64,000 nucleotides of DNA from positions 1 to 64,000 of IMG/VR virus record IMGVR_UViG_3300044949_002421. The stretch is one strand, 5' to 3'. A program made the position numbers and the translations under genes. Below, one piece after another: positions 37,220-45,381 of this stretch. A model generated the notes under the pieces. It had not been told where the DNA came from and made no database searches. It saw only the letters and a list, made by a program, of their open reading frames with translations. The stretch comes from a virus. The stretch's first letter is position 1; each line of letters begins with the position of its first letter.

Positions 37220-38005
37220 ATGGCAGTCATATCACCAATTCTGCTTACATCGAGCTTGGTTACGGATGTGCTGACAAAAATCAGGCGTGGCGTTGCCTTG
37301 GCCCGCATGGACAACACGGCGGACTTTGCGGCGGGAGTTATGTGCGATCTTCCGGAAAAGATTGATTTTGAACTTAATCTTGTATCAAAGCATCAATTCT
37401 TAACCAGAGAGGTAACAGTTGCCCAAAGCGAGAGCTCGATTGACAGCGACACCACCCATGAGCACGAGGCATCCCTGAGGAGGGAGTCCGAGCTTAGCCT
37501 TGGAACCAAGGTCCGCAGATCGGCATCGTTGGAGGTTGGCCTATCCTCGTCAACATCCGCAACCCGGGAATCCGAGGTACAGCAGGACACATCCAACCAG
37601 TCTGGAATCCAAGCAAGCAGAGACGGGTCGTCTGGAAATGACCGCGATTCAGACGGAACAGTTCAGGCTCAGGTAGAGTCGGACGCAGAAGCATCTGCAG
37701 GCGGGACCACATCATCTTCGAATGGAGTTGAGGCAGAGTCAGAAAGCAACAGCTCAGGCGGGAGTGGTACTGAAATGGATTTAACCAGCGAATCAGGAGC
37801 CGGCGGCGAAGCCGAAAGCAGCAACGAAACAAGAAGTGGAACCGGAACAACGCGCAACACTCAGTCAGATAATGAAAGTGATACTGGAAGCAAAAGCGAC
37901 AACTCCGTGGAGGCAGAATGTTCAGACAAGTGCCAGTTGATGGCAATTAACAGGAAGTATTGGCGCCTCGATGAGGAAACAGGAGCCATACAGCAAGCGT
38001 CATGA
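37220..38005 (+). CDS. Ser/Glu-rich tail protein, paralogue 1
   Basis: 261 residues. The first 65 form a folded domain (LTKIRRGVALAR then 'VMCDLPEKIDFELNLVS') shared with the gene at 38915. Residues about 70-235 are low complexity: Ser, Glu, Gly, Thr and Asp. The C-terminus (CQLMAINRKYWRLDEETG) looks folded again. The disordered stretch may be a flexible or modifiable linker in an exposed virion protein. Confidence 0.55.
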   Translation: MAVISPILLTSSLVTDVLTKIRRGVALARMDNTADFAAGVMCDLPEKIDFELNLVSKHQFLTREVTVAQSESSIDSDTTHEHEASLRRESELSLGTKVRRSASLEVGLSSSTSATRESEVQQDTSNQSGIQASRDGSSGNDRDSDGTVQAQVESDAEASAGGTTSSSNGVEAESESNSSGGSGTEMDLTSESGAGGEAESSNETRSGTGTTRNTQSDNESDTGSKSDNSVEAECSDKCQLMAINRKYWRLDEETGAIQQAS

Positions 38006-38646
38006 GTTACACCCTAGCAGATTACCTAAATCAACAGACCGGAAATTCCACAAATTCTGGATCTGGAAGTTCGTCTAGCTCGGGGTCCACATCAAGCTCC
38101 GGCTCAACCAGCTCATCTACCTCTGGGTCAACGTCGTCATCAAGCTCCGGCTCAACCTCAAGAAGTTCCAGCACTTCGAATTCTTCTTCAAGAAGCGTCA
38201 GTTCAAGCACAAGCAACTCCTCCTCAACATCAAGAAGTGTCAGCAAGTCAAACTCCTCGTCCGGGTCTTCCTCGACATCAAGAAGCGACTCATCCTCCGG
38301 CAGCAGATCCACAAGCTCAAGCGGATCAAGCTCAAAATCAACAAGCACAAGCTCTTCGGGCTCAAGGTCAACAAGCTCAAGCACAAGCTCTAGCTCAAGC
38401 AAGTCATCCTCTGGCTCCAGATCCACCAGCTCTAGCACCAGCTCAAGCACAAGCTCCTCTTCTAGCGGTTCGTCCTCGGGAAGCAGGTCCGGATCAACAA
38501 GCGCATCTTCGTCTCGCTCCACAAGCACATCAAGATCGACAAGTGGATCAACCACAAGAACTGAAACCGAGAAGGACGATGTCGGATGCGTTGTTCGTTT
38601 CAGCGTTCCAATTGTCGTTCAGTTCCCCGGGGACGTTCTCCCATGA
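38002..38646 (+). CDS. extreme serine-rich repeat protein
   Basis: 214 residues. From about residue 15 to 192 almost every residue is Ser, Thr, Gly, Arg, Asn or Lys in patterns such as S-S-T-S-R-S and S-G-S-S-S. Only a 14-residue head and a short hydrophobic tail (VGCVVRFSVPIVVQF) are normal. Both flanking genes overlap it by 4 nt. Comparable Ser-rich proteins elsewhere are O-glycosylated adhesins. The tail may anchor it in the virion. The DNA itself is a degenerate TCA/AGC repeat, so length polymorphism is likely. Confidence 0.6.
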   Translation: MSYTLADYLNQQTGNSTNSGSGSSSSSGSTSSSGSTSSSTSGSTSSSSSGSTSRSSSTSNSSSRSVSSSTSNSSSTSRSVSKSNSSSGSSSTSRSDSSSGSRSTSSSGSSSKSTSTSSSGSRSTSSSTSSSSSKSSSGSRSTSSSTSSSTSSSSSGSSSGSRSGSTSASSSRSTSTSRSTSGSTTRTETEKDDVGCVVRFSVPIVVQFPGDVLP

Positions 38647-38918
38647 ACATTGATATGGAGATTTCCGACATAAGAGACCGACTTCAGACGCAGGGAGAAA
38701 GGCTTGCGAGAATGGAGCAGAGGCAAATACAGATCCACGACTGGCTCCATGTCCATGTTCAAAAGCTTGACGATTTTGAAATTAGGATTGCGGAATTGGA
38801 AAGAGAGTCGCACAGCCTAAGGACGAAACTTTGGCTCGTTGGCGTAATCGCAGGCGCAGTTGTCTCTGCGGTATGGCAGGTCATTTCAGTTAAGGTTGGA
38901 ATGTTTTTTGGCAAATGA
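38643..38918 (+). CDS. XhlA-like coiled-coil membrane protein
   Basis: 91 residues from the ATGA overlap. A heptad-patterned helix (residues 6-60, IRDRLQTQGERLARMEQRQIQIHDWL) leads into one membrane span (LVGVIAGAVVSAVWQVISV, 68-85) at the C-terminus. This is the layout of haemolysin XhlA/holin-accessory proteins. It is separated from the rest of the lysis genes by one Ser-rich gene. Confidence 0.55.
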   Translation: MNIDMEISDIRDRLQTQGERLARMEQRQIQIHDWLHVHVQKLDDFEIRIAELERESHSLRTKLWLVGVIAGAVVSAVWQVISVKVGMFFGK

Positions 38919-39736
38919 ACATTGTCCCACTTGCAGAGGTTGACGGATTTATTAGGACCGCCCTTACGGAGGTAAGGAAAGGCGTTGCCACGGCAAGGAA
39001 CAACAATCAGACCAATCCACTCAATGGGATTATGGTCGATCTTCCTGAAAAAATTGATTTTGAGATGATGGTTGTAACGGCATATCAGTCCCTCCTTAAA
39101 TCGTCATCGGCAACAGAGTCGGTTGGAAGCGGAGATAGGTTGTCGGTGGTATCTGGAGATATCGACTCTTCTTCCCTCTCCGAGACGTCCGGAGACTCAG
39201 AGGGCGAAATTGGGTCCTCTTTAGATGTTGGTCGCTCAACAGAGGCAGAGGCAAGCGGTTCGCTAGATTCCTCTCAGGAGCAATCAGTCGAAGCATCAGG
39301 AGAGACAAGCGGAGAGCTGTCCTCTTCCGCTGATAACGGAACCAGCAGGCAATCGTCATCAGAGGCCAACACAAAATCAGGCTCAGGATCCCAATCCGAC
39401 AGAGAATCAAAGAGAGACTCTGAGAATGGGGCGGGCGGAGGAACAGAGCGTGACTCAAAGAGATCCTCAGGTGGCGGCGGAAGCCAAGAAACATACCTCT
39501 CATCAGGGACCGGATCAGTTGGCGGATTAGAGTCTTCAAGCGACTCAAGGACTGGGACTGGAACAAAGAGGTCGACAAGGACGGAGACAACGACAGGGAA
39601 AAACAACACAAGGCAAAGCGGACTGGTTTTTGAGGAAAACTCTAGATTTTCGAGAACATTTGACCAAGCGACAGGAAGATGGGGGCAGCAAGTGTTCTCC
39701 CAAGCACCAAAACCATGCAATCTCAAGTGCTCCTAA
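38915..39736 (+). CDS. Ser/Glu-rich tail protein, paralogue 2
   Basis: 273 residues. Its first 65 residues match the protein at 37220 ('EVRKGVATAR', 'MVDLPEKIDFEMMVV'). A long Ser/Gly/Glu/Thr/Arg region follows to about residue 235, and a folded C-terminus (ENSRFSRTFDQATGRW). It starts in an ATGA overlap. The pair flank the pure Ser-rich protein and the XhlA-like protein, suggesting local duplication. Confidence 0.55.
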   Translation: MNIVPLAEVDGFIRTALTEVRKGVATARNNNQTNPLNGIMVDLPEKIDFEMMVVTAYQSLLKSSSATESVGSGDRLSVVSGDIDSSSLSETSGDSEGEIGSSLDVGRSTEAEASGSLDSSQEQSVEASGETSGELSSSADNGTSRQSSSEANTKSGSGSQSDRESKRDSENGAGGGTERDSKRSSGGGGSQETYLSSGTGSVGGLESSSDSRTGTGTKRSTRTETTTGKNNTRQSGLVFEENSRFSRTFDQATGRWGQQVFSQAPKPCNLKCS

Positions 39737-40107
39737 TACTTGTCGCAATCGTTTTTTCAGGGTGCTCTTCGGTCTCCCGTCGGTCAGCCCCGGATTTCTC
39801 CGTTGCAGAAACTAGGCTTGAGCAGGCCTACCAGACCGCTGATCCCGCGACTAGAAAGCACTTGGACGAAGCCAGAAGGCAGCTGGCATCCGCCAAGGAG
39901 CTTTGCCTTACAAATACCGAGCAATTAGAGCAGGCCGTTAAAGAGCGAAACGATGCCCTTTCCAAGGCTTCCTACTGGAAGGAGAAGCAAAGAAAGGCCC
40001 TAAAGGAGCTATGGATATGGCGCGGAGCCCTTATTGTGGCTGTTTTGTTTTCCCTTAGAGGTCCCCTGCTCTGGATTGCCAGAAAGTTCGTGGGGATACC
40101 TTGGTGA
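39715..40107 (+). CDS. unimolecular spanin candidate (lipoprotein with C-terminal TM)
   Basis: 130 residues from the ATG at 39715 (MQSQVLLILVAIVFSGCSS). The frame is open further upstream but only this start gives a proper lipobox: F-S-G-C with Cys at residue 17. A charged helical periplasmic part follows (30-95), then a C-terminal membrane span (GALIVAVLF, then GPLLWIARKFVG). An outer-membrane lipid anchor plus an inner-membrane span is the layout of a u-spanin, which fuses the two membranes at lysis. The next gene overlaps its stop (GTGA). Confidence 0.65.
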   Translation: MQSQVLLILVAIVFSGCSSVSRRSAPDFSVAETRLEQAYQTADPATRKHLDEARRQLASAKELCLTNTEQLEQAVKERNDALSKASYWKEKQRKALKELWIWRGALIVAVLFSLRGPLLWIARKFVGIPW

Positions 40108-40451
40108 AGAGATTTTTCTCAACTCTGCAAGGGTTTTGGGCGTTCCTAATTGCCGGCATAGTCTTTTGGTTTTCGGGCCCAATTTTCCAACAGGCAGACC
40201 CAACCGCCGGCGTTTGGGACAGAGGGTCAATTCACGGGCTTGCCATTGGGGCCGCAACCTATTTCTTGGCCGTATGGCTTGCTTGGCTGGCATTTCAAAT
40301 CGAGTGGCCGTCTCTGGACAATCACATCGACGAGAACCGATGGGCTCAGGACTGGAGGGCGTCCAGCCCGCAGACAAGGCTTTGGTACTCAATCGCTGTA
40401 TGGGGAGTTCTATTTCTGGGAGCAATTCTATGCCTTCTTTCATGGAGATAG
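40104..40451 (+). CDS. putative holin
   Basis: 115 residues starting at the GTG that overlaps the spanin stop; a TTG one codon upstream is an alternative. Three hydrophobic segments: about 11-26 (FWAFLIAGIVFWFSG), 47-65 (AAATYFLAVWLAWLAF-like) and 94-112 (SIAVWGVLFLGAILCLL). Three spans suit a class I holin. It lies between the spanin and endolysin genes. Confidence 0.6.
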   Translation: MKRFFSTLQGFWAFLIAGIVFWFSGPIFQQADPTAGVWDRGSIHGLAIGAATYFLAVWLAWLAFQIEWPSLDNHIDENRWAQDWRASSPQTRLWYSIAVWGVLFLGAILCLLSWR

Positions 40452-40455
40452 CCAA

Positions 40456-40968
40456 ATGCGTTGTTTTATTGCCTTGGCTCTTCTTTCGTTGCCTTTCATC
40501 GCGAGCGGAGGACCAAGAGAGGACGTTGTCTGGGTCGCCTCAACCCTACTGGAGACAAAAGAAGAAGGCGGTCCAAACACCGGGCCCGTGGTGGACGAGA
40601 TCCTTGCTTCCGTGGGCCTTGCTCCCGGTCACCCTTGGTGCGCTGCCTTCAACTACTATGTCTTCAGAGGGGCCGGCCTTTCGGACCGAGTGCCGAGAAC
40701 GGGTTGGTCTCCGGCATGGCTATCAGGAGAAAGAAAGCCGGCCGAAAAGGCAGAGCGTGGTGACGTCTTCGGAATTTATTTTAGCAAACTCCGCAGGATC
40801 GGGCACACCGGGATCATAGAGGACCCCAAGCCAAGGTACTGCATAACCATAGAGGGAAACACAAATGGAGCAGGATCAAGAGACGGAGACGGAGTCTACA
40901 GAAAGCGCCGCTCAAACCAAACGATCGTCGTTAAAGACTGGATCGAAGCCAACACTTCGAGAAATTAA
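40456..40968 (+). CDS. CHAP-type endolysin with signal sequence
   Basis: 170 residues from ATG 40456. Residues 1-18 are a hydrophobic export signal (MRCFIALALLSLPFIASG). The CHAP domain has Cys62 in 'HPWCAAF', His117 in 'RIGHTGIIED' and the Asn/Asp-bearing strand 'ITIEGNTNG'. It would cut peptidoglycan amide bonds. An own export signal means it may not need the holin to cross the membrane. Its last 104 nt overlap the next gene in another frame. Confidence 0.78.
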   Translation: MRCFIALALLSLPFIASGGPREDVVWVASTLLETKEEGGPNTGPVVDEILASVGLAPGHPWCAAFNYYVFRGAGLSDRVPRTGWSPAWLSGERKPAEKAERGDVFGIYFSKLRRIGHTGIIEDPKPRYCITIEGNTNGAGSRDGDGVYRKRRSNQTIVVKDWIEANTSRN

Positions 40969-41305
40969 GAAGGATATAAAACCAGCCGAATGGCTGGAAA
41001 AGGCCCTTTCCCAGCCGGAAATTCAGCAGTCGATTGTTAAGGCTATTGCCGACTCGCTTTCAGCGGTAAAGCACCAATGGGACGGAAAAAGGCAACAGGC
41101 GGATGAGGTGCCAGACTACGCGACGCGCATCAAAGCCGCAGAACTGGCTCTTTCATATATCGTTGGTAGACCGGTAGAAAGACAACAAATTATGGTTGCT
41201 CATCAAAAAATGGATGACCCTGTGCAGCTGGTTAAGTCCAGCCCAGCCCTGAGGGTTGCCCTTAAGGAGCTTCTGGAGGAGGGCGATGAAAAACGGAGCA
41301 ACTAA
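40865..41305 (+). CDS. small terminase subunit candidate
   Basis: 146 residues. Acidic Thr/Glu-rich head, then helices 'PAEWLEKALSQPEIQQSIVKAIADSL' and 'ATRIKAAELALSYIVGRPVERQQ'. The latter resembles the C-terminal part of small terminase-like phage proteins. If right, it lies 31 kb from TerL, which is unusual. The start at 40865 lies inside the endolysin gene; no later Met would keep the N-terminal helices. Confidence 0.45.
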   Translation: MEQDQETETESTESAAQTKRSSLKTGSKPTLREIKKDIKPAEWLEKALSQPEIQQSIVKAIADSLSAVKHQWDGKRQQADEVPDYATRIKAAELALSYIVGRPVERQQIMVAHQKMDDPVQLVKSSPALRVALKELLEEGDEKRSN

Positions 41306-41606
41306 AGACTACGAGGCCGACGGCCATTCGATTTGGGCCTGCGCTTATGTGGACGGACGACGTAAGTACGAAAGCGGGCACGAAGAACATAAATCAAAGT
41401 TTTGGACTGCGGGAGCTCTTTGGTACGCAAATAACCTAAGAAGCGAGGCATTGGACGCAGTCGCCTACTCGCACCACCTGACTATATGCCTAAACAGGAT
41501 ATTGAATGCGGCCATGAAGCTTGAGGCCGGAGAAATCAACGGGATTGAGGGTGGAGCTGAAATTCGAAACATCTTGGAAAATCTTCCAATCACGGAGGAT
41601 CAATGA
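41286..41606 (+). CDS. putative NTP-pyrophosphohydrolase-like protein
   Basis: 106 residues from ATG 41286, with GGAGG 5 nt upstream. 'KDYEADGHSIWACAYVDGRRKYESGHEEHK' and 'NLRSEALDAVAYSHHLTICLNRIL' have the spacing of a small all-alpha NTP-pyrophosphatase-like protein (a Glu-rich helix, then E-A-L-D-A-x-A-Y). The match is loose. Other possibility: an unrelated helical protein. Confidence 0.4.
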   Translation: MKNGATKDYEADGHSIWACAYVDGRRKYESGHEEHKSKFWTAGALWYANNLRSEALDAVAYSHHLTICLNRILNAAMKLEAGEINGIEGGAEIRNILENLPITEDQ

Positions 41607-41935
41607 GCGAAGATAGGTTTAATGTCGATATAGCCGCCGAAATGTATGGGTCACCGCCGGGTGGCCCCGGGCAGGCGATTGTTCCCGGGGTTGTAAACGA
41701 GAACATTGTCGGCAAACCGCCTCCTGCAATTGACATGGCGAAAAACCTCTACAGGGACACTATCGCTTGGGCTCAGTCAGGATTCGAGGTGTCGGAAAAG
41801 GATGAGATAGACAGGCGGCTTGAGATTTGTAACTTATGCGAGTTTTTTAAGGACGGTCGATGCACTATCTGTGGATGCTTTATGGCTCTGAAGGCAAGGC
41901 TGGCAACCGGAAAATGCCCGAAAGGCAAATGGTAG
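41603..41935 (+). CDS. phage zinc-ribbon protein
   Basis: 110 residues. The last 40 form a treble of cysteines: 'CNLCEFF..GRCTICGCFMALKARL..GKCPKGKW' (C-x2-C, C-x2-C-x-C, C-P). This is a common small phage Zn-binding motif of unknown role. The N-terminal part is Pro/Gly-rich. It overlaps the preceding gene by 4 nt and abuts the phosphoesterase. Confidence 0.6.
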   Translation: MSEDRFNVDIAAEMYGSPPGGPGQAIVPGVVNENIVGKPPPAIDMAKNLYRDTIAWAQSGFEVSEKDEIDRRLEICNLCEFFKDGRCTICGCFMALKARLATGKCPKGKW

Positions 41936-42682
41936 ATGTCCAAGCCAATCAAATTCGTGGCCGCCGGCGATGTTCATGGAAACGAACAGGACAAGTCATC
42001 CGTAAAGGCCCTGCTATCGTTCATGGCCGAGTATAAGCCAGAGCTGGTTGTCATGATTGGCGACCTATGGGACTTCAAGGCAATCCGAAAGGGGGCGGGA
42101 GACGAGGATCAGGCGTCCTCGCTTGAGGAGGACTGGCAAGCCGGAGAGGAGTTTTTGAGGAAGTTCTTTTCGTTTGGCGACGAAAGGATTTTCTTGAGGG
42201 GCAACCACGACGAAAGAATTTTTGATCTGGCCCAAAACTCGAGTTCTGGAATTGCCAGAGACTACGCAAACGACGGCATCGAGAGCATTGAGTCTTTGAT
42301 GAAAGAGCTTCGGGCCAGAATGTTCGCCTACGACTCGGTTGGCGGGGTCTACGGATGTGGGACGCTTAAGTTTGTTCATGGATACGGACATGCCATGCAT
42401 GCCGCCAAGCAACATGCGGATGCTTACGGGAACGTGATGTTTGGTCACACCCACGCAATTGACTACTTCAAGTCCGTGTCAATCGACTCAAGGGAGGCTT
42501 GGAACATCGGATGTATGTCAAACCTTGCCCCGTCCTACAATAGAAACAACATGCGTAGGATGCGCTGGCAACATGGGTTTGCCTACGGACTTATCCACCT
42601 TGAGGACAAAAGCCACGATGTCTTCCTTGCCAGACAGAGAAAGGGCAAGTTCACCATTCCAACAGGAATTAAATCATTCTAA
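41936..42682 (+). CDS. calcineurin-like metallophosphoesterase
   Basis: 248 residues, full length for the family. Metal ligands: 'GDVHGN' (Asp12, His14), 'GDLWDF' (Asp43), 'GNHDE' (Asn90, His91), 'FVHGYG' and 'FGHTH'. Members hydrolyse phosphomono- or diesters, including cyclic nucleotides, 2',3'-RNA ends or dsDNA ends (Mre11/SbcD type). Without the extra SbcD domains the substrate cannot be told. It lies in the lysis-gene end of the rightward operon. Confidence 0.9.
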   Translation: MSKPIKFVAAGDVHGNEQDKSSVKALLSFMAEYKPELVVMIGDLWDFKAIRKGAGDEDQASSLEEDWQAGEEFLRKFFSFGDERIFLRGNHDERIFDLAQNSSSGIARDYANDGIESIESLMKELRARMFAYDSVGGVYGCGTLKFVHGYGHAMHAAKQHADAYGNVMFGHTHAIDYFKSVSIDSREAWNIGCMSNLAPSYNRNNMRRMRWQHGFAYGLIHLEDKSHDVFLARQRKGKFTIPTGIKSF

Positions 42683-42975
42683 TGCTTCACAGACTTCCAA
42701 AAACAAAAAATGCTTGGACCAATGCCCTTTATTCCGCGCTTTCGAAGGAGGCGGAAAAGGTCCCGAAGGACTGGCTTAATTCCGATCAGGTCGCCGAACA
42801 GCTTGGCGTCAACAGAACCCAAGCCCTCAAGTTCCTTAAGAGACTTAGGCTAAAGAATCTTGTTGATGTGGCCTATTTCAAGGTTTGCGTAAATGACGAG
42901 TTCGGATTGGTCAGAAAGGTGCCGCACTACAGGCTCCCGAAGAAAACAAGGCTTACAAGAAATCCGCAAACCTAG
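42682..42975 (+). CDS. winged-helix DNA-binding protein
   Basis: 97 residues. 'WLNSDQVAEQLGVNRTQALKFLKRLRLKNLVDVAYFKV' is a clear winged HTH. It overlaps the phosphoesterase stop by one base and converges on the glycosyltransferase gene, sharing 23 bp. It may regulate late or early transcription. Confidence 0.65.
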   Translation: MLHRLPKTKNAWTNALYSALSKEAEKVPKDWLNSDQVAEQLGVNRTQALKFLKRLRLKNLVDVAYFKVCVNDEFGLVRKVPHYRLPKKTRLTRNPQT

Positions 42976-44002
42976 CCATCGCCGCTCCGCCATTACCAAT
43001 CCCAAGTTTCAATGATTCGAGCGCGGCTTGGGCCAAGGCCTCTCTGGCCTCGTAATCAAATGCCAGCATGCCAAGCCTATGAACAACTTGCTCGTCATTG
43101 TCGCATAGAAGCCCGTTTTCCCCGTCAGAAATAAATTCAGGCATCCCCCCGGTCTTGGAGCCGACCACGACGGATCCGCTTGCCATTGATTCAAATGCAA
43201 CTCGCGGGGCATTCTCAAGAAACGGGTAATACATCATGGTCACATGACTTGCCGCGAGCATATCGGAGAGAAGCAAGGGGTCATAAACATGGCCTACTAT
43301 TGTCCCCTTGATCTTCCCATTGTATGGGTGATCCTCCTTCCTGTAGTCACCAAGCTTCTCCTCCCCGTTCGGACCCCACCCGACCACATGCATGCCCTTG
43401 GGCTTTGGAGATGCATGCCGGTAGGCAATTTCCCACATATTGTCCGGATATTTTAGCGGGTCATCTCTACCTATCCGAATTACATCAAAACGCGATCTGT
43501 CCCTCTGGTTGAACCGGAACCGATTCCAAGGCGAGTATATGTTAAAATACGTGCCACAAATCCTAATCGGAGCCTTAATCCCGTACCCAAGCAAAATTGG
43601 CTCAAGCCTCGACTTTTGGAATCTGGACTGACAAAGAACCGCCGTTTGCGGCAATAGGGAAAGCCCAACAAGCTCCTTTTCTGAGAGCGAGTTCATGCAT
43701 GGCCAATAGGCAAACACGGCGGGCTTTTCGTTGTTTATGACCAGCTGGGAAAACACCTCGTCCTGACACCAGCACCACAATACCTTGCCCTCAAACATGC
43801 CCGGGCGGTACTCCTCTGTTCTTACGCCAATCCCGTCAAAATACTTCCGCCTAGGCTCTCCGGCCTCTAGGACGTCGGTGCCGGGGGTAAGGACGCAAGT
43901 CACATCATAACCATTGAACCTTAGGAGCTCTATGATGTGCCCAGCCTCAGGGCCGGCTCCACCGCATTGATGTAAATAGCCCCAAACGTAAATATGCTTC
44001 AT
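42953..44002 (-). CDS. GT4-like glycosyltransferase
   Basis: 349 residues. The N-terminal half begins like GT-B enzymes ('GAGPEAGHIIELLRFNGYDVTCVL'). The C-terminal half holds the donor-binding signature 'APRVAFESMASGSVVVGSKTGGMPEFISDGENGLL' with the E-x7-E-type pair. Such enzymes transfer a sugar to DNA, protein or surface polymer. Nearby Ser-rich virion proteins are possible acceptors; that is inference. It is the last gene of the leftward operon. Confidence 0.82.
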   Translation of the reverse strand: MKHIYVWGYLHQCGGAGPEAGHIIELLRFNGYDVTCVLTPGTDVLEAGEPRRKYFDGIGVRTEEYRPGMFEGKVLWCWCQDEVFSQLVINNEKPAVFAYWPCMNSLSEKELVGLSLLPQTAVLCQSRFQKSRLEPILLGYGIKAPIRICGTYFNIYSPWNRFRFNQRDRSRFDVIRIGRDDPLKYPDNMWEIAYRHASPKPKGMHVVGWGPNGEEKLGDYRKEDHPYNGKIKGTIVGHVYDPLLLSDMLAASHVTMMYYPFLENAPRVAFESMASGSVVVGSKTGGMPEFISDGENGLLCDNDEQVVHRLGMLAFDYEAREALAQAALESLKLGIGNGGAAMARFADFL

Positions 44003-44319
44003 ACCATCCTCTGGATTGACCTACAGCTTCTTCTCATAATTCTTGATACCTCCCTGACAGTCAGCCCACCCCTAATCAGGATCCTTGCGATTTGGTATCT
44101 CGCATCCTGAAGCTCCCCAGTTCTGTCATGACTGAGAATCTGTTTTTCCGTGAAGCCCATTGAAGAGCAGGCCTTCTTAAAGTCCGTGCTCCCCTCGATG
44201 GCCTCATCTGTATCAGACGGGGCTTGAAGCCTAGCCTCGATCGCCTCCAAGCGACGCTCCAGTCCCCCGATCCTCATAGAGAGCGCCTCAGCCACCGCTT
44301 TGTCTATGTCAACATACAT
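43999..44319 (-). CDS. DnaA-domain-IV-like HTH protein
   Basis: 106 residues: a coiled coil at 15-35 (GLERRLEAIEARL) and a C-terminal HTH, 'DARYQIARILIRGGLTVREVSRIMRRSCRSIQRM'. Its pattern resembles a trimmed DnaA domain IV or Trp-repressor-like HTH. It overlaps both neighbours. Likely a DNA-binding regulator. Confidence 0.5.
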   Translation of the reverse strand: MYVDIDKAVAEALSMRIGGLERRLEAIEARLQAPSDTDEAIEGSTDFKKACSSMGFTEKQILSHDRTGELQDARYQIARILIRGGLTVREVSRIMRRSCRSIQRMV

Positions 44320-44695
44320 TGGGAATGCTCACCTTCTTGCCGTATTTTTTCTCGATATCAGCCACAAGCTCTTCGGTTCTTCGCTTGAACTCCTCATTCG
44401 ACATCAAAAACATCTCTCTGGCTTTTTCGTACTGCTCGCCGTTGAGCATCTTTTTGAGCCAATTCCATCCGTCCGATGGAAGGCGAATGCATGCAAACCT
44501 AATTGAGTAACAAATCCCATTGGCAGCACAAAAGTTTTTGACCGGCTGGCCGACCCTCTCCCACTCCTCCGAGCCAAACCTTCCGGCCCTTCGTTCCCCG
44601 CCAAGCTCGCCAATGATGGACACGGCGTCGATATACCAATACTGGCTTTTAACATCCAAAATCTGCGGCTGGTATGTCTGGGTCTCCAAGTTCAC
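44309..44695 (-). CDS. hypothetical protein
   Basis: 128 residues. 'NFCAANGICYSIRFACIRLPSDGWNWLKK' near the middle has three cysteines; the C-terminal third is a charged helix. Unknown. It lies in the compact leftward operon next to the replication-initiator-like gene. Confidence 0.45.
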   Translation of the reverse strand: MNLETQTYQPQILDVKSQYWYIDAVSIIGELGGERRAGRFGSEEWERVGQPVKNFCAANGICYSIRFACIRLPSDGWNWLKKMLNGEQYEKAREMFLMSNEEFKRRTEELVADIEKKYGKKVSIPNVC

Positions 44696-45381
44696 GCCGG
44701 CACCCCCTCAAGCTCGCGCTTCCTTAAAATCAAATCCTCCTCGGACGGCTTTCCGGCCGCCTCCCATGCCTGTTTCGAGCCAAGCCCACACCAAGGACGG
44801 CCTGACGGAGGGCTGTAACAATGGAAATTATTTGGCCTTTCCTTTCTCTTTGGGGCAAGGGTTGGTATCGCGCGATTCATCCACCCAGTCACAAATTTAA
44901 GGCAGTACCTTTTGTCTGGGTGTGCCAGCAAATAGGCCTGAAGCTTCTTCATCTCAAGAGCCACATCAACACCCCTCTCACGAGATAGCTTTAGAACTTG
45001 CTCTATTTTTACCGCCTCGTCTTCCCCCTTGGCCTCGTTTATCTCCTTCTCAATCCTTGCCTGCTCCCGAACCATTCTTCTTGAGTAAATAACCCCCTCG
45101 GAGTTGCGGCTAAAAACCCCGGAGTTTTCCAGCTCGTTGCAGATCGAAATTGCGTGTTTCTTCTCAATTTTGAGCCTTTTTGCAATATCCCCGGCGTTAA
45201 TGAACTTTCCGTCGGCATTTAGCAGATATCCCCTTTTGGGGGATACATGCATAAGCAAAAGCATCTCCAGCCATAGGGCTTTCGCCTCTAAGGTCAGTCT
45301 CGCCGTGTCCCCCCACCAACTGGCGGGACTAAACTTTAGACACGATGATTTCGATGCAGGGGTTTTCGCCTGTAGCTCCAT
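44692..45381 (-). CDS. replication-initiator-like protein (DUF1376-like)
   Basis: 229 residues from the ATG at 45381; an upstream ATG at 45420 is possible but overlaps rusA more. 'LKFSPASWWGDTARLTLEAKALWLEMLLLMHVSPKRGYLL' is the opening of DUF1376/replisome-organiser proteins. It is followed by a winged HTH ('GDIAKRLKIEKKHAISICNELENSGVF'). The C-terminal part is a charged helix and a Trp-containing tail (FVTGWMNRAI). Expected to bind the origin and recruit the host helicase. Confidence 0.6.
   Translation of the reverse strand: MELQAKTPASKSSCLKFSPASWWGDTARLTLEAKALWLEMLLLMHVSPKRGYLLNADGKFINAGDIAKRLKIEKKHAISICNELENSGVFSRNSEGVIYSRRMVREQARIEKEINEAKGEDEAVKIEQVLKLSRERGVDVALEMKKLQAYLLAHPDKRYCLKFVTGWMNRAIPTLAPKRKERPNNFHCYSPPSGRPWCGLGSKQAWEAAGKPSEEDLILRKRELEGVPA

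Noticed and set aside
38031-38555. 174-residue minus-strand frame of Leu/Glu/Asp repeats
   Set aside because: Mirror of the Ser-rich repeat DNA on the plus strand; its pattern follows from reverse-complementing TCA/AGC repeats.
40034-40819. 261-residue plus-strand frame over the lysis genes
   Set aside because: Covers holin and endolysin in a third frame and has no family pattern.
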